Part shown: positions 21,343 to 34,629 of the stretch, in pieces
How positions within the stretch are numbered: the stretch's first letter is position 1
How the letters are laid out: the number at the start of each line of letters is the position of its first letter
Source of the DNA: Engraulis encrasicolus
Taxonomy: Eukaryota > Chordata > Actinopteri > Clupeiformes > Engraulidae
Length of the DNA: 64,000 nt
Assembly (NCBI RefSeq): GCF_034702125.1
Contig: NC_085860.1
Coordinates: forward strand, 16,199,164-16,263,163
Direction of reading: 5' to 3'
Program-made: the position numbers and the translations under genes
The notes under the pieces: model-generated
What the model was told of the DNA's origin: nothing
The model's database searches: none
What the model saw: only the letters and a program-made list of their open reading frames with translations

Positions 21343-21809
21343 AGCTGGCAATGCAACACAGTGCCCTGAGAGAGTTGTTCTCTAGAGGGTCATGATGATT
21401 CTGACGTTTTGCATATTCATGATATCATAACCCCAGCAGAACATCTGACTATGTGGAAGAGGAGAGGTGCCCAGGCCTGGACTGGTAAGCTGGCATACGG
21501 GGCATTTCACCGGTGGGCCGACAGCCACAAGCAGGCGACAATACTGTTGCTGCTGTTGTTTTTTTCTTTAGGGAATGGCCCACAGTTTATTTTAGGTGGT
21601 ATGTCTCAGGCGTGATGCCACAGCAGTCTGACTGAGGGCTGGACTGGTAATCTGGCGTACAGGGCATTTTACCGGTGGGCTGACAGTCCCCAGGGGTTGT
21701 TACTGTTGTTTGTTAGTCTGTTTTTTCTCAGGGACTGACTGACAGTGTAGAGGGGGGCAGCCGATTGGCCCACCTTTAATATGTGGACTTAGTCGAGCAG
21801 GATATACAA

Positions 21810-23640
21810 ACCAGATTCCAAAAAAGTTAGAACTCTTTTTTTTTTAATTAAAGAAAGACGCAAAATTCTGTAATTTTTGAAAGATTCAATTTGTTAATAG
21901 GATGGAGAATTGTGCAAAGTGGACATGTCAACTGTTAAAGCCAAGAAAAATTACTGCTTTAAGGGAAAAGTATGTGGGTAGATGACGGATAGGCAGCAAA
22001 AAACATTTTTTTCACAAAACATTGTTTATGAGGGAAAAAAGTATATGTCTACGTAGTGCAGCAATTAATCTTTAAAAAAAATCCAAGTGGTCACAATGTT
22101 GGTCTATTCATTGATTATTTATTTACGTTGATAAAGCAATTTGCTGAAAATATGTCCTTTGGTGTGACGTTAAGAAATAAATATATTAAGTAATGTAGAA
22201 ATGGCTTGATGGAGTTTTATGAACATTGTTACACTCTTCATATTTATTGCAATTTTTTAAAGTCTTAATTTAATGAGAAATTACCATTTAAGTATTTTTT
22301 TTCCCATTACATGTGAGATTATTAGAAACCTTCGAGGAAAAACAGGGATATCTTTATTTTAAAGGTTAAAAATTGTCCGAATTTATACTAACTTTTCAGG
22401 GACGATAATTTGTTATTCCCTAATGCAATATTCAGTGTTTATCAAACATATTGTTTAGCTCAAACAAATATTTGAGCGTTTAAAACATGTCACACCGTAG
22501 GACATTCATGTCACGCTAAAGGACAGAAATGCAAAACTGAGCCAGAAACAAATATATAAACATGATTATTTTGTCTTTTGATCATAATATAATGTTGTAG
22601 TCAATATGGACCTACACTTTACACTTATAAGTCTTTGAATCGTCGATTATCAGCCTATCGTAACTCTTAATGACAGCCATGCGGTCATAGAATGTAACCT
22701 GCAGAGCTCATAAGACTCATACTGAAGTTTGACCTTGACATGACCATCACACTTTTGTAGGTATGCTATGACTGTCACACCATTGAACCTGTAGTGTGTA
22801 GTGGCCAGTGCCTGTTTGGTATCTCAAGCTGGACAGCACATTTATGCTGTATATTGAGCTCTCCACAGCATACTTTATTCATCTAATATACACTATTGTC
22901 AAAATGTATTTTATGGCTGTCACACCAAAGGACTACAAAACTAATTCATCTTGTGGTAGTAAAACATAATTGATTGACTGAAGAACTCTGAGAGAAAAAT
23001 GTAAAATCCACCCTTGCCATTGGCTTCTTAAGGGTCTAAAGTCACAATTTATGTACCGCTGGAGCTTCAACAATAGATAATTATCCACAGAATTAACCAA
23101 AAATATGATGTCACACCACAGGACATTGTTTTCTGCGACAAAGTTTCATAAGTCCATACGGTCTCAGAAAAACAGGAAAAAATTAAGCATTGCCACTTGC
23201 TAAAATAGACTCCTTGAAAAACATGCCAGGGTTGTTTAGACAAATGACTGAGCTTTGATTATTTATTAAAAAATGTTTTAATATGGAGAACCAGGCTTGC
23301 CTCAGTCACACCATAGGACAAATGTGACATTTGACTCAAAATTAAGTATACTTATGTAAGCTCTGGATTTATTACACATTACTTTTTCACAACAACGACA
23401 TTAGTTTAATCATTGAAAGCATTGACAATTTTGAAAGCATGAATTTACTTAATTTTAAGAGCCTGCGACAGCAAAATTTACACGTCACGTCATCTACCCA
23501 CGTGCATTTAAAACTAAGACCCATCTAACAAATCGTTGGGACAGGGCCAAAAATGTTGAAATAGTTTGATAATTCTAAGAAGCAACACAAGGAAGAACAT
23601 TTAGGGAACTATATTGAATGCCAACTTGAATGCATAAAAT
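21810..23640. mobile_element. AT-rich inserted element within the composite
   Basis: Begins CCAGATTCCAAAAAAGTTAG. Near its far end GTTGGGACAGGGCCAAAAAT occurs. Both resemble the ends of a widespread fish DNA transposon (from memory, not searched). The base composition differs sharply from the neighbours. Exact ends not fixed. Confidence 0.4.
21971..23504. mobile_element. 1.5-kb AT-rich island with inverted ends and a recurring 16-bp motif
   Basis: Left end TATGTGGGTAGATGACG (21971-21987). The right end (23488-23504) reads CACGTGGGTAGATGACG on the other strand: 15 of 17 identical. Inside, a motif close to GTCACACCNNAGGACA occurs at 22153 (minus strand), 22489, 22510, 22919, 23110 and 23305, with a weaker one at 22774. 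No open frame of note. Confidence 0.6.
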
Positions 23641-23890
23641 TGCTATGTATGTGTAAAGAGCTCAACTTAGCCCGTTAAAACATGGCGTTAAAAAATTGTT
23701 GTTACCATAATGTCAATGACCAAGTCGTAGTGCATTACCAAAGGCCCTGTGTTTTGTCATAGTAGTGTAGTACTATGGAATTAACCTTTCAATGACTATA
23801 ACAGTGTGCCTCAGACGGTACAGCATGCATTAAGAGGTTAAGTAAAAATGCAAGGGCCCAGCTTAAGTAAAAATGCAAAGGCCCAGCTTA
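23640..23890. other. remainder of the composite element
   Basis: Holds two near-identical lines (AGTAAAAATGCAAGGGCCCAGC at 23842 and again at 23868), a small local duplication. Confidence 0.45.
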
Positions 23891-23933
23891 AGTCAAAATG
23901 CCTGGGTCTTTTTTTGAGCCCAGTCCAGCCCTG

Positions 23934-25280
23934 GACGTGTCTGCATACAGTATGGGCCGTCTGTAATTACAGTGGAACTCTACTGGAGAATTTGTTCTCA
24001 CTGTGCTGGAATTATTGACACAAGCTGGGAAGGGTACACAAGTTTTTGTTGCCTGAAGCATTTTTATGAGAACTACTTCGCTCACCCTGAGGCGCATACC
24101 AAGGGCAGTGTTTTGGGTTTCTTTATCTATCTAACATTTTCTCATAACTCTGTATGGAATTTCACCCCTGTGTGTGTGTGCGTGTGTGCGTGCGCGCGCG
24201 CATGTGTTTTGTGGCTGTGTGGGCTGTTCCCACAAAACACACACACACACACACAAAACAAATCCCCCAAAGCTCTGCTTGCCCCTCTATTTTTCCCTGT
24301 AACCTTAGCATATGCTGCGTGATTCAGCTTTTTTTTTGTCTACACCAACTTGCCTTCCACCGCACTTTTTTGCCATTCGGGGATACGTTGCCCGGTGCAG
24401 AAAGTTGCCCATGCAGCAAATCGGGTGTCTCCATGTCCATCAGCTGGCTGGGAATGTGCCTGAGCCCCGCAGGTTGCTGCTGAGTTGGGAGAGAAAGGGA
24501 TGGGGGAGATGCTACTCTGCTGCTCTGCCCTACAAAGGCAAAGTGCAGTAACTATGCACCAACATCGAAACTGAGAAAAATGCCTTCAAAGTATTGATAT
24601 TACGTTGGATATTGTAGTTACTGCAAATTTGAAATAGCAATATCTCTAAAACGGGACACTTTTGGACCATAAGGCTTTGTCACAAGATACAGGAGGCATT
24701 ATGAAGACAATTTTCAGTCTAAACTCATTTTTGACAAAATATGTAGTTGGTGTACTTTGCCTTTGTAGGGCAGTGCTCTGCTCTGCACAGGGCCCAGGCA
24801 GGCAGGCAGGGGGCTTATTTAGTGCAAGCCTCGGACAGGTTAGAGAGGTGAAATTCCACAGTCTCTGCCACCACAATAGCAAGAGTTACCCCATGCTGCC
24901 CCCCTTTAGTCCCACAACAGCCCACTAATGACCCCCAGAGGTCCGGGATCGCCCCCCAAGACCCTCCTTAAACCCCAAGACCCTCCAAAGGAGAGAGTTT
25001 CTGTCTGGGCTTCTTTAGCACATGAGGGTTTGAAGCTAGGCTGGGCTGGTCGTAAGCCTGGTAATGCTTTTTGACAGTTTTGGGTTTTATTTTTTTGTGT
25101 TCCCTGGAACATGTGAGTGTAAGCCACCAAAAGACTCTCCAGGTCCAGGTCAACTTGGACGAGTTAGAAGATTTGTTGTAAGTGTGAGATGATGAACAGT
25201 GATAATGCCAGTAAATTGGCCTCTCACAAAAGCTCATCTAACTGGCTCGTTAGTGGCACCACCTCAGTGACAGAAAAAAA
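23934..25280. other. intronic sequence, no element resolved
   Basis: Small GT/CA patches at 24170-24255. Otherwise no supportable feature. Confidence 0.4.
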
Positions 25281-25284
25281 GAAA

Positions 25285-25830
25285 ACAAGACAGCTCCTTT
25301 TCCTGCATCTCGCCTCTTGTTGTAGACTCTCCGGCCACTTTAACAGGAACACCTTTACAGCTGTTCATTGAGGCAAATATCTGATCAGCCAATCACATGG
25401 TGGCAACTCACTGCATTTATGCATGCAGACATGGTCGAGATGATCTGATGCAGTTCAAGCTGAGCATCATAATTGGGAAGAAAGGTTATTTTAAATGACT
25501 GAACATGGCATGGCTGAAATGCCACAGCCTACCCGAGTATTGTTGCAGGCAGTTAAGGCAGTTCTGAAGGCAAAAGGGGGGTCTAACCCAGCACTAGAGA
25601 AGTGTTCCTAATAAAGTGGCCAGTGAGTGTATTTTTCCAGGAGTTTGCATTAAGGATCTGCAACGGTGCCCCTCTCTCCCACTCGCTTCCTGTCCATATC
25701 TTCACTGTCCTATCACACAAATAAAGGCAAAAAGGCAAAAAAAACTTTTTAAAGGACCAAGACAGCTCCTTTTCCTGCATCTCGCCTCTGGTTGTATTTT
25801 GCCAGGAGTTTGCATTAAGGATCTGCAATG
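25285..25830. repeat. local duplication, one copy carrying an insertion
   Basis: The pair of blocks ACAGCTCCTTTTCCTGCATC... and CCAGGAGTTTGCATTAAGGA... occurs contiguously at 25758-25830, and split by an insertion at 25285-25324 and 25632-25670. Confidence 0.8.
25325..25629. mobile_element. Tc1/mariner-type MITE, TA duplication
   Basis: 305 bp between TA dinucleotides. Inner ends CCGGCCACTTTAACAGG and (rc) CACTGGCCACTTTATTAGG are the recognisable ends of a common fish Tc1-like repeat. The uninterrupted duplicate at 25793 shows the empty site. Confidence 0.85.
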
Positions 25831-26040
25831 GCGCTCCTGTCCTGTCAAAACTCCAAACTCTGCAGAGCAGGCATCCATCTAGTATCTCAATAATTCAGCA
25901 CTTCATTCATTTCCTTCAGTGCTAATGTTGACTCGGCTGCGGAAACGCAGGATTTGCCATTGTGCTGTGGGCTCATGAGCACACACTGCCAACGTGAGGC
26001 TACACAGAGCAGGCGGGGAGGGGTGAGGAGATTAACATGC

Positions 26041-26106
26041 CTGCCTTGCCTTGCCTTGCCTTGCCTGCCTGCCTGAACCGCTTTGCCTGCGTGCCTGCCT
26101 GCCTGT
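26041..26106. repeat. (CCTTG)/(CCTG) short tandem tract
   Basis: CTTGC and CCTG units in succession. Confidence 0.75.
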
Positions 26107-26299
26107 CAATGTTGCCAGATTGGGCGGTTGGCCCTCTGCGGGTAAAAACGGGAAAAATCTGCCATTTGGCTTTTTTTCTGCATTTTTATGCCCATAGAAA
26201 TCAATGCAATTTGATGAAATTGGACAGAATTTAGCATCTCTTGGCGATTTTTGAGCACCTTTTTGGGCAGGATTTGATCAGACACATCTGGCAACACTG
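26107..26299. mobile_element. hAT-type 193-bp MITE (family III), copy 1
   Basis: Starts CAATGTTGCCAGATTGGGCGG, ends CATCTGGCAACACTG. Exact 8-bp duplication CTGCCTGT on both sides (26099-26106, 26300-26307). An inverted copy of the same length lies at 58138. Confidence 0.9.
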
Positions 26300-26307
26300 C
26301 TGCCTGT

Positions 26308-27690
26308 CTGCTTTCCATGCCTGCCCTGCTTTTTCTTGGTGTGAACCCTCGTTTGGGGTGGACCCTGAGGACCAGGCCCATTTGTGGACTTGAGCTGGGC
26401 TTACTCCGGATTTGTCTTCTCTCTCTAAAGAATTTTGCCCATAATACCCCTAAGAAGTCATCGTGGCTGAGCCCAGCCGAGCCGAACGGGCAGTAATGAA
26501 TGGCCATGTTTGTGATTTTCTCATAATGTCTCACATTTTTTTCCCCCCGGCTTTTGCTTATTGCGTGTAGATGCCAGTGGAAGACTAGATGCGCATAGCT
26601 GCCGGCAATAGAAGAATGTTAGGCAGTTGCATACTGATAAATTGGTATCAGTTCATTCTCCTTAAAGGATATGTCCACACTATTTAGCACTTTTAACCCC
26701 TTTTCTGAGTTGTCTGCAATGCAATGGAGGGAGGGGTCCTCACAGATTTTTTTTAATGTCTGATGCTGTTTGCTCATTTTGCTTTAGAACGGCTGATTAT
26801 GGTTTATGGCTTGTCCGATTCTGTCACATATGCTTTAAAGCAGCGTAATGAAGCAAACTAACTACCCTTAAATAACTACACTAACATTAACTATGCAAAC
26901 ACACCAGGACACAAAATGTTCACAGCCATGCTCATGATGCAACATGTTGCCATATGTTTTTCTGTACTCTTTCTTCATCTCAATCCACAGACCCAAATTG
27001 GGCAACGCCTGGATAACAGGTGTGTTTATTTGTTCTAGACATTTCAGAGAGGTGTCCAGCCCCAACCCCCACACTGATGAATAATTTTCCTCTATGGATA
27101 TAGGACCCCAAAACAATAGTATTATTGTTGTAATAACAGGAAAAGGATAAGACTCAACACCTGTGCTCGGTCACTTGGTATAGATAGATTTCAAGGCACT
27201 TCACATTATTTGTAAGCGTCAGCTTGCCACTACTATCAACATGCAGGAGACTTCCAATATGCCAATGTTGTTCACTGACCTTCAGAACCATTTTGGAGGT
27301 TATAGGTAAGGTTTTCAAAGCAGAAGGGTGTACCTAGAAAAGCCACACATTGCTGTTTCTTTGCGTGAGGAAAATGGAGGGGAGAAAAATAACTGCTGGA
27401 CATCTGTGTAGTGCTACAGCTGTCACAATATGTGTCATCATTCAAGTGATGGTGTGGTGAGTGTGATTGTTTTTTTTGTTTTTCTTCCTCCACCACGTTT
27501 TGGCCAAGATGCGGAATAAAAAAAGGCAAGGTCTTTAGCTGACACAAAAGGGCAGCGCTTGCTTTAATGCAGCCGAAGCGAAGCCTTGCGCCGCAAATGT
27601 GTCAGCCATCTGGAGACAGTGCCCCTTTCAAGGCATCAGTGATCCTCTTACCCAGGCCAGGCGCCGGGCCCATCACGCCCTCCGAACGGA
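26308..27690. other. intronic sequence, no feature supported
   Basis: Ordinary composition. No exon with both splice signals and a sensible frame. Confidence 0.4.
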
Positions 27691-27699
27691 TGAAGGCAC

Positions 27700-27879
<180 letters not shown>

Positions 27880-27924
27880 CTGATGTGGCCATTTGGTCCT
27901 AAATCTTCCCATTTTTTGGCTCTC

Positions 27925-28316
<392 letters not shown>

Positions 28317-28654
28317 GTCACAGAGCCATGTCTGTGCTGTGCTGTTTCACCAAAGCCAGAAATATCATTTCTCCCAAATTGCGGCAGACAGGCCGAGGTC
28401 AGCGGCAGAGCAACAAAATAAAGCGCTGGCTTATCTGGCTGCGTCTGTCATTGTGGCTCAAAAATAGGACTGACAGACACCATTACTCCTATCGTAATTT
28501 ACCTGCTGACAGTGGAAATGCAATTATTACCAGCTTGTAGGGATAGTGTTGACTTGAGGAGGGAAAAAAAGGCCTGAGGCTTGCAAACAAATCTCTAGGT
28601 GCCCAATGTTTTTCCCTCCATCTATCTCATGCCATTTTTCACCCCCCCCCTTCT

Positions 28655-28657
28655 CTG

Positions 28658-28697
<40 letters not shown>

Positions 28698-28837
28698 ACT
28701 CTCGCTCTTGATCTGTCTCTTTCAGACACACACATTGGCTTCCTATGTCTCTCTTTCTCGTCCTTTCTCCCTACATTCTTCCACGACTCTTTCCGTCTGT
28801 CTTTATCCCTCTCTCAATCTCTGTTTTCTCTTCTTCT

Positions 28838-28932
<95 letters not shown>
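28655..28932. repeat. CT-rich tract
   Basis: Imperfect CTCTTT to 28830, then about 90 bp of pure CT. Confidence 0.92.
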
Positions 28933-28934
<2 letters not shown>

Positions 28935-30698
28935 GGGCCTTTACTTGTTTGGTGTTTGGCCTCTGTGTTGACCTTTCACCCCAGCGTAGGCTTAAAGCCC
29001 CATTAAAAAACCAAGCCAGAATCAAAAGGGGCGTGGTCGGGTCAAACCTCAGGTCGCGAAGGTTAAGGCGAGCCATCGTCCCTTACGCCCTCTTATCTTT
29101 GTATTCTAAAGCAAAGCGCCTCTACAACGTCTTTGGCCTATACCACTACAAACAAAAGGCGACGTGATTGAGAGATTTCTGGAAAAGAGGGAAGAAAAAA
29201 GGAGAAAAGGTGCAGTCACGGTGGAATTGGGCAACACAGCAAGTGAAGGTTTTTAAAAGATTGCAGCGGTTCCTCTTGGAATACAAGGGCTTCCCACCCA
29301 CTCCCCGGATGTGTTGTGTTGGGGATTGTTTGAGAGCCCAGATGATTAATGTTCACTCATGGGAGTGGTAAAAACTTTCTGAGAAATCGCTTGCACAAGT
29401 TTGCTTGCCAATCCACTTCCCTGCATTTTTATTCGAACAATGTTATGCAGCGTTAAAATCTCAGCAAGGATAATATATCACGCCAGCCAAGTAGTTTGGA
29501 ATGTTGTGCTTGTTTTCTGGCACGTGCACTTGCACGACTGCACCTACCTACGGCTTTCACCCATTGTTTAAGATTCTGAGAGTTGGCAATGCACCGCTAG
29601 TTAAAAGGGAGTCCACTTTCTCCTGATTAGAAGTAGGAGACGTCTTTGTAACATGACCCTCTAGTGAATGATTGATTTTAGGTTTTTTTTGCACCGTGAG
29701 GGCTGATGGTCATCTATCAGCAAGGGGAGCTGGGTGAGAGAACAGGCTGATGGATGGGGGAGGTCTCCACACGAGGCTGGTGGGGCTGGCCCCTGTGTCC
29801 AGCTCTCATTGTTGTAATGCCACACCGTGTCACTCAAGATGACCACCCTCCCATGAGGAGGTGAGATTCACACAAAGTCCAAAAAAGGAATCAAAGAATA
29901 GGGGCCCACCGCGGCACACACCCGCTGACACGCCACTGTTTACTTCTGTTGTTGGACGAGTGAATGGAGACGTCTTCAGGACGCGATGGTGTCTGACAAC
30001 TTGTTGCCTGAAACCAGATGCATGTCTCAGTGAACTATGCAGAGATGGATTGTTTTTTCTTTTACCAAAAGTTGTAATTTATATTAAAGATTAGGCTGTT
30101 AGATGTCATGGAATGTACTCTATGTCATCCCTCAAATAATTTAATTTGATTAGTTTGTTTGGTTGTTTATTTTCATTTTATTGAATTGTAGTGATGTTTT
30201 TTTTAAAAAGTTTTCAGGTCGTGGTGTTGAGGGTGTGAATGTGTTTGAGTTCAACAGGTTTAGATTGGACTTGCCTTTGAAATGTGTTTGCTTATCAAAC
30301 ATGGTGCCACTCGGAGCAAACATTAACATGGAAAATTGATTAATAATTCCTGTCAATGTGCACCTTTGAACATGCAGTATTTAATCCATCAAGCGTGACC
30401 TACTGCTAGATAAGCTATAATTTTCCATATTTACTTGTCCATCCTTAATTACCTCAAAACCTACTGTACTGCACGTGTTGCCATCTACTGTACTACAAAC
30501 ACTTCCCAATCAATCATTTAAATCCAATTCCACAAAGCAACTGTCCAAAGTAATAAATGACTTGTGTTTAATAATCAACAATTAAAGCTTTTGGTCCCCA
30601 GTCATAAGACCCAAGTTTACACAGTGCATTCCTCGAAGAGTATCTAATGTCATTTTTCTGGCTTCCTGCTGTGTGGTCTCTTGTCACCTGCAGCAACA

Positions 30699-30700
<2 letters not shown>
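28933..30700. other. intronic sequence, no feature supported
   Basis: No splice-supported exon and no element ends that I could pair. Confidence 0.4.

Positions 30701-30701
<1 letters not shown>

Positions 30702-30775
<74 letters not shown>
30702..30775. repeat. (CT)n microsatellite
   Basis: Pure CT. Confidence 0.93.
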
Positions 30776-30779
<4 letters not shown>

Positions 30780-30958
30780 CTCTGCCTCTGCCCAGCTGTA
30801 ATTTTGTGCGAGGTCTGCAATTACACCTTAATGCCCAGGTAAACCCAAGCGGTTGGTAATCAGTCATTTACTCTGGTCTCAGACATATCTTTATAGCATA
30901 TGCCTTATGTCTATTTTGTAGGTTGCACTCAGCCGTGAAATGGGTGTTTTGTGGTTGG

Positions 30959-30980
30959 TGTGTGTGTGTGTGTGTGCGTG

Positions 30981-31018
<38 letters not shown>
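30959..31018. repeat. (GT)n microsatellite
   Basis: GT with one GCGTGCA interruption. Confidence 0.92.
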
Positions 31019-31020
<2 letters not shown>

Positions 31021-31344
31021 GGTAAAGGGGGTTGTTGGTGGTCACTGATGGTTCACACCCTGTCTTTACTGAGCTGTGTGTGCGTTGGAGCTTGAGTGTA
31101 CTGTGTACTACCAACCCGTGCTTGATTAAATGCGGGAGTCTGGCAGCCACTGGTTGCCTCTCCCCACTCTGTAATCTCCGCTTGTCAGGGTCAGGGGATC
31201 GCAAGTCGCAGCTCAGCTGCCTGCGGCATCCCCTTTGATTGCTTTAAATCGAGCGCTGGAGCTGTTTTCAGGTCACCTGGTCAGTCTCTGTAATCAAGTG
31301 TTGCTTTCCCATCCGTCCATTTATCCATTGCATACAAAAGAAAC

Positions 31345-31540
31345 GGCATATGCGGCCCTACCATGGCGCTAACAGTAGGGCACTCCATAGGGCATTTGTC
31401 TACTATGCGGCTCACTCGGGTTCGATTCCGACCCTGGTCCTTTGCCGATCATTCCCCGTCTCTCTTCCAACTCCCTTCCTGTCATGGTCTTCACTGTCCT
31501 ATCCCGTAAAAAAAATGAATAAAGGCTTGAAAAGCCCCCC
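31345..31540 (+). repeat. tRNA-derived SINE
   Basis: A-box-like TGGCGCTAACAG near 31364 and a perfect B box GGTTCGATTCC at 31419-31429. Then the tail CTGTCATGGTCTTCACTGTCC shared with other copies (CACTGTCCTATC), ending in an A-rich run. Confidence 0.8.
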
Positions 31541-32329
31541 AAAAAATAACGGCGTATGCATGTGGGGGTGCATATCTGCTTGCCTTACACTGTAGTCAAG
31601 TGATTAATCTTTTTGTTTCTTTTATCTATAATTAGCAGTGTAGTACTTAATTGTAGGACTGAGAGCTTCTTCCCTATCATGCTGTACTTATATAAATCCC
31701 CTCGATGATTGATAAAGCGGATCTCAGTATGGTTGGCTCAAGTTATGGTTGGCTGCTGTTAAATCCAGTTTGGAAAGCTTTGACATCAACCGAAGCAGAT
31801 GTCCAGACATTAATTCCCATCTCTGTTTGTCTTTGAACAATAATTTCATACGATGCGTGTACAACAAAGTCTTAAATCCTCTTGTCTTTCTTCGGTTTAA
31901 GTACGAACTTCATCCGCCGTGGCTTTTGCTTTTAAATGCCAAAGATGGAGGAGGGGAGAATTCAATCTCTTGCGGTTAATCACTATTTAATCTAAAGAGC
32001 TTTGCGCTAAGACAACACTGTTATGAAAGGAAATCCAAGACATTGTAAAGAGATGCCCATAAGTCACCACAAAGTCAGATGAGGCAAGGACATTCCCAAG
32101 CACTGAGCATTAAGATATTTGAACAGCTTCATTTTTGCACCAATATTTCTTCTCCCTTACTGCCAAGGTTTGTATTATTTTGAATTCTGATATATTGTCC
32201 CGGAGTGGTTTGGCGCACACTTCAAAAGGATCATATGAAAGAAACGGTGCAAGTCAGCAAGTTCCGTGCTGGTACACACCGAGTCCCTGAGTCCCAGCGT
32301 TCCTTGGCCGTGGCCCTGTTTTGTCATTG
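31541..32329. other. intronic sequence, no feature supported
   Basis: Nothing beyond short random frames. Confidence 0.4.
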
Positions 32330-32337
32330 GCTCTTGT

Positions 32338-32578
32338 CAGTGTTGCCAGATGTACGATAATTATCGTATTTGTACCATCATTTTGTCAATTTTGTCCTCT
32401 GATAATATTGTACATCATGTTTTTTTGATCGTACAGAGTTGTCATTCAGTGCATTTAGATGTCTTGAAACAACTATTTGGGTCTTGTATGATAATTTCCT
32501 CCCAAAAAGCCCCCCACAAAAACAATAATTTTGAGTTTTTGGTTCCGACAATTCAGCATTTTCCATCTGGCAACAGTG
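32338..32578. mobile_element. hAT-type MITE, exact 8-bp duplication
   Basis: 241 bp. Starts CAGTGTTGCCAGATGTACG and ends CCATCTGGCAACAGTG. GCTCTTGT flanks both sides (32330-32337, 32579-32586). It shares the terminal CAGTGTTGCCAGAT with family III but has a different interior. Confidence 0.9.
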
Positions 32579-32886
32579 GCTCTTGTTTTCCCTCCTTTTT
32601 ATCAGCTTTCCTTTAGAGGTTGCCCTCTGGCCTTCTTCAGGCCTGCTAAAACGTCCACCCTTTTTACCAGGTCGGTCGCTAATCACGGCAGCTAGCGTTG
32701 TTTGCTTTACTCTTTATCAGACATGATTACAGAGCCTTATTTTGTGTGTGTGAGGCTCTTAAAAACTCACAGACTTGATGTCATGCTGACGTTTGATTAC
32801 ACACCTCGGGCCTCGCTTGCTTTCTCCTCGATCAGTGAAACGGTACCTGATGAACACGATGACCTCATCTTGGATGCAGGCGAACG

Positions 32887-32891
<5 letters not shown>

Positions 32892-32967
<76 letters not shown>

Positions 32968-32988
32968 TGTGTGGGTGTGTGTGGGTGT

Positions 32989-33027
<39 letters not shown>

Positions 33028-33072
33028 TGTGTGGGTGTGGGTGTGGGTGTGGGTTTGGGTGTGGGTGGGTGA
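32892..33072. repeat. GT / GTGTGG microsatellite
   Basis: Pure GT about 70 bp, then GTGTGG and GGTGTG units. Confidence 0.93.
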
Positions 33073-33255
33073 GTGTGAGAGCTTTCATTGGCCACCCTCT
33101 GCTCCCGTCTCCGTTATCTGGCCAGGTCGTTTCCCTGGTCGCGTCCATGTGCTGCCTTTCAGGAAACCTGCTGAGGTGAGATTGGTCCCCGGTGTTTGGG
33201 AATGTCAAAGGAACCCTTTGCTGGAGTTTTTTTGGCGTTGCCACAGCAGACTGGT

Positions 33256-33256
33256 C

Positions 33257-33331
<75 letters not shown>
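33256..33331. repeat. (GT)n microsatellite
   Basis: Pure GT. Confidence 0.94.
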
Positions 33332-33332
<1 letters not shown>

Positions 33333-34625
33333 ACGCTCTCTCACGGTCTGTGCAGGGACTATGTGTGTGTGTGTATGCTCGCACATGCACGTGTGTGCAC
33401 TTGTCTCTCAATCAGTCTTCCCACAGGGTGAAATTGTGGAAGGAGATCTCCTTTTCTGTTATGTGCGCGCCGCACGATCTAAAAAGTGCGCTGATTCTTT
33501 GAAGGCAAGGGGGCCTCTTTGATGTTTGGGTTTTTTTTCGGCAGGCAGATGAGCTGCCGATAAGATGCACTGCAAGTTCACACAGCTCCAGTGTAGTGTG
33601 TGAAGTCAACCCTGACGGTGACCCGTACCGGCTAAGTACAGGCTTTGGCCCCCTTTATAATCACAGCAGCCTCATATTAACTGGCCAGTGCGGCATGAAT
33701 GAATGATGGTATGGTCTACTCTGGTCTGAGTAATGGCAATCGAGTCTGCCCTCTTTACACTGAAGGGAAGTAATATAACTGTCACATGTCGAGAGGCAAT
33801 TTTTAAAGAGGGGGGTCGCCTTGAGGGATGTTCTGTCTCTGTCTAGTGGGGCAGAGAGGGGGGGGGGGGGTTGTGATAGTACACAGTAGTGCAGTGGTGA
33901 AACAAAAGGCAAGGGCGGGGGGGAAACAAACGCAGAAGTGAATAAGGTGAAAAAACAAAGGCATGTTTTTTAGTAATGGTCAAAGTTAGAAGTCAAATAT
34001 CTCAACTCATCTAAAGATAAAGGAAAGGGGAAAGAGCGAAGAGCACATTTCTTTCAATGCATGGAGAAAAAAAACACAGATTTCTCCCCTCCCTTAATTA
34101 AAGACTGGTTTGCACTGTCTGCACTGGTTTGTTATTTTTGTTAAGGATGTGTATACTGACTTTCCATGCATTTGCCCTCCACCTGTAGCCTGTCAAGCCA
34201 TATTAGAACGTTAAACATAATCTTGCACGGCACCATTTACGGAGCTGTGGAAACAATGGAAAACTTTTTCATTGCACACATGTCTCTAAATGAAAGAGTA
34301 GATGTTAATCTTACTAGCCAAACACTCACTAGCGGTGTTATGTGCATTCTTTTGAAACTCGGTTGTCCCCTGGCCTCCACCTCGGGAAAGTGCAAAAGAA
34401 CGGGTACTCAACTCGGGGTTCCGAAACAGATACCCGGAGCACTTCGGTGTACTCCGAGTTCATTTAATGTTAGTGTTTACAGACATTTGGATTGTCTCCA
34501 GCTGTTGCAATAGTACGCATTTACAACGGATGTCTGGAGAATGAACTCGGGTCCACCGACAAGCGAGTTTCAAAAGAATGAGCCGTAGCAAGGTTAAGTG
34601 TAGTAACTACGTATTTGATCAAAAT
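33332..34625. other. intronic sequence, no feature supported
   Basis: A poly-G run at 33855-33870 and short simple repeats only. Confidence 0.4.
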
Positions 34626-34629
34626 TGAG

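Larger units (their letters stand above)
21472..23933. mobile_element. composite hAT-like (family I) element with AT-rich interior
   Basis: The left end CAGGCCTGGACTGGTAAGC and right end CCAGTCCAGCCCTG match the family I ends. Flanks GAGGTGCC and GACGTGTC share 6 of 8 bases. A second copy of the left-end sequence begins near 21633, so the element was rearranged or hit again. The interior from 21810 is AT-rich and holds other insertions. No transposase frame is visible. Confidence 0.55.

Noticed and set aside
33133..33175. Small exon between CCAG and GTGAGA
   Set aside because: The phase does not fit the 12579-39991 junction, and its translation is unremarkable.
32702..33502. 266-codon open frame
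   Set aside because: Two (GT)n tracts account for most of it.
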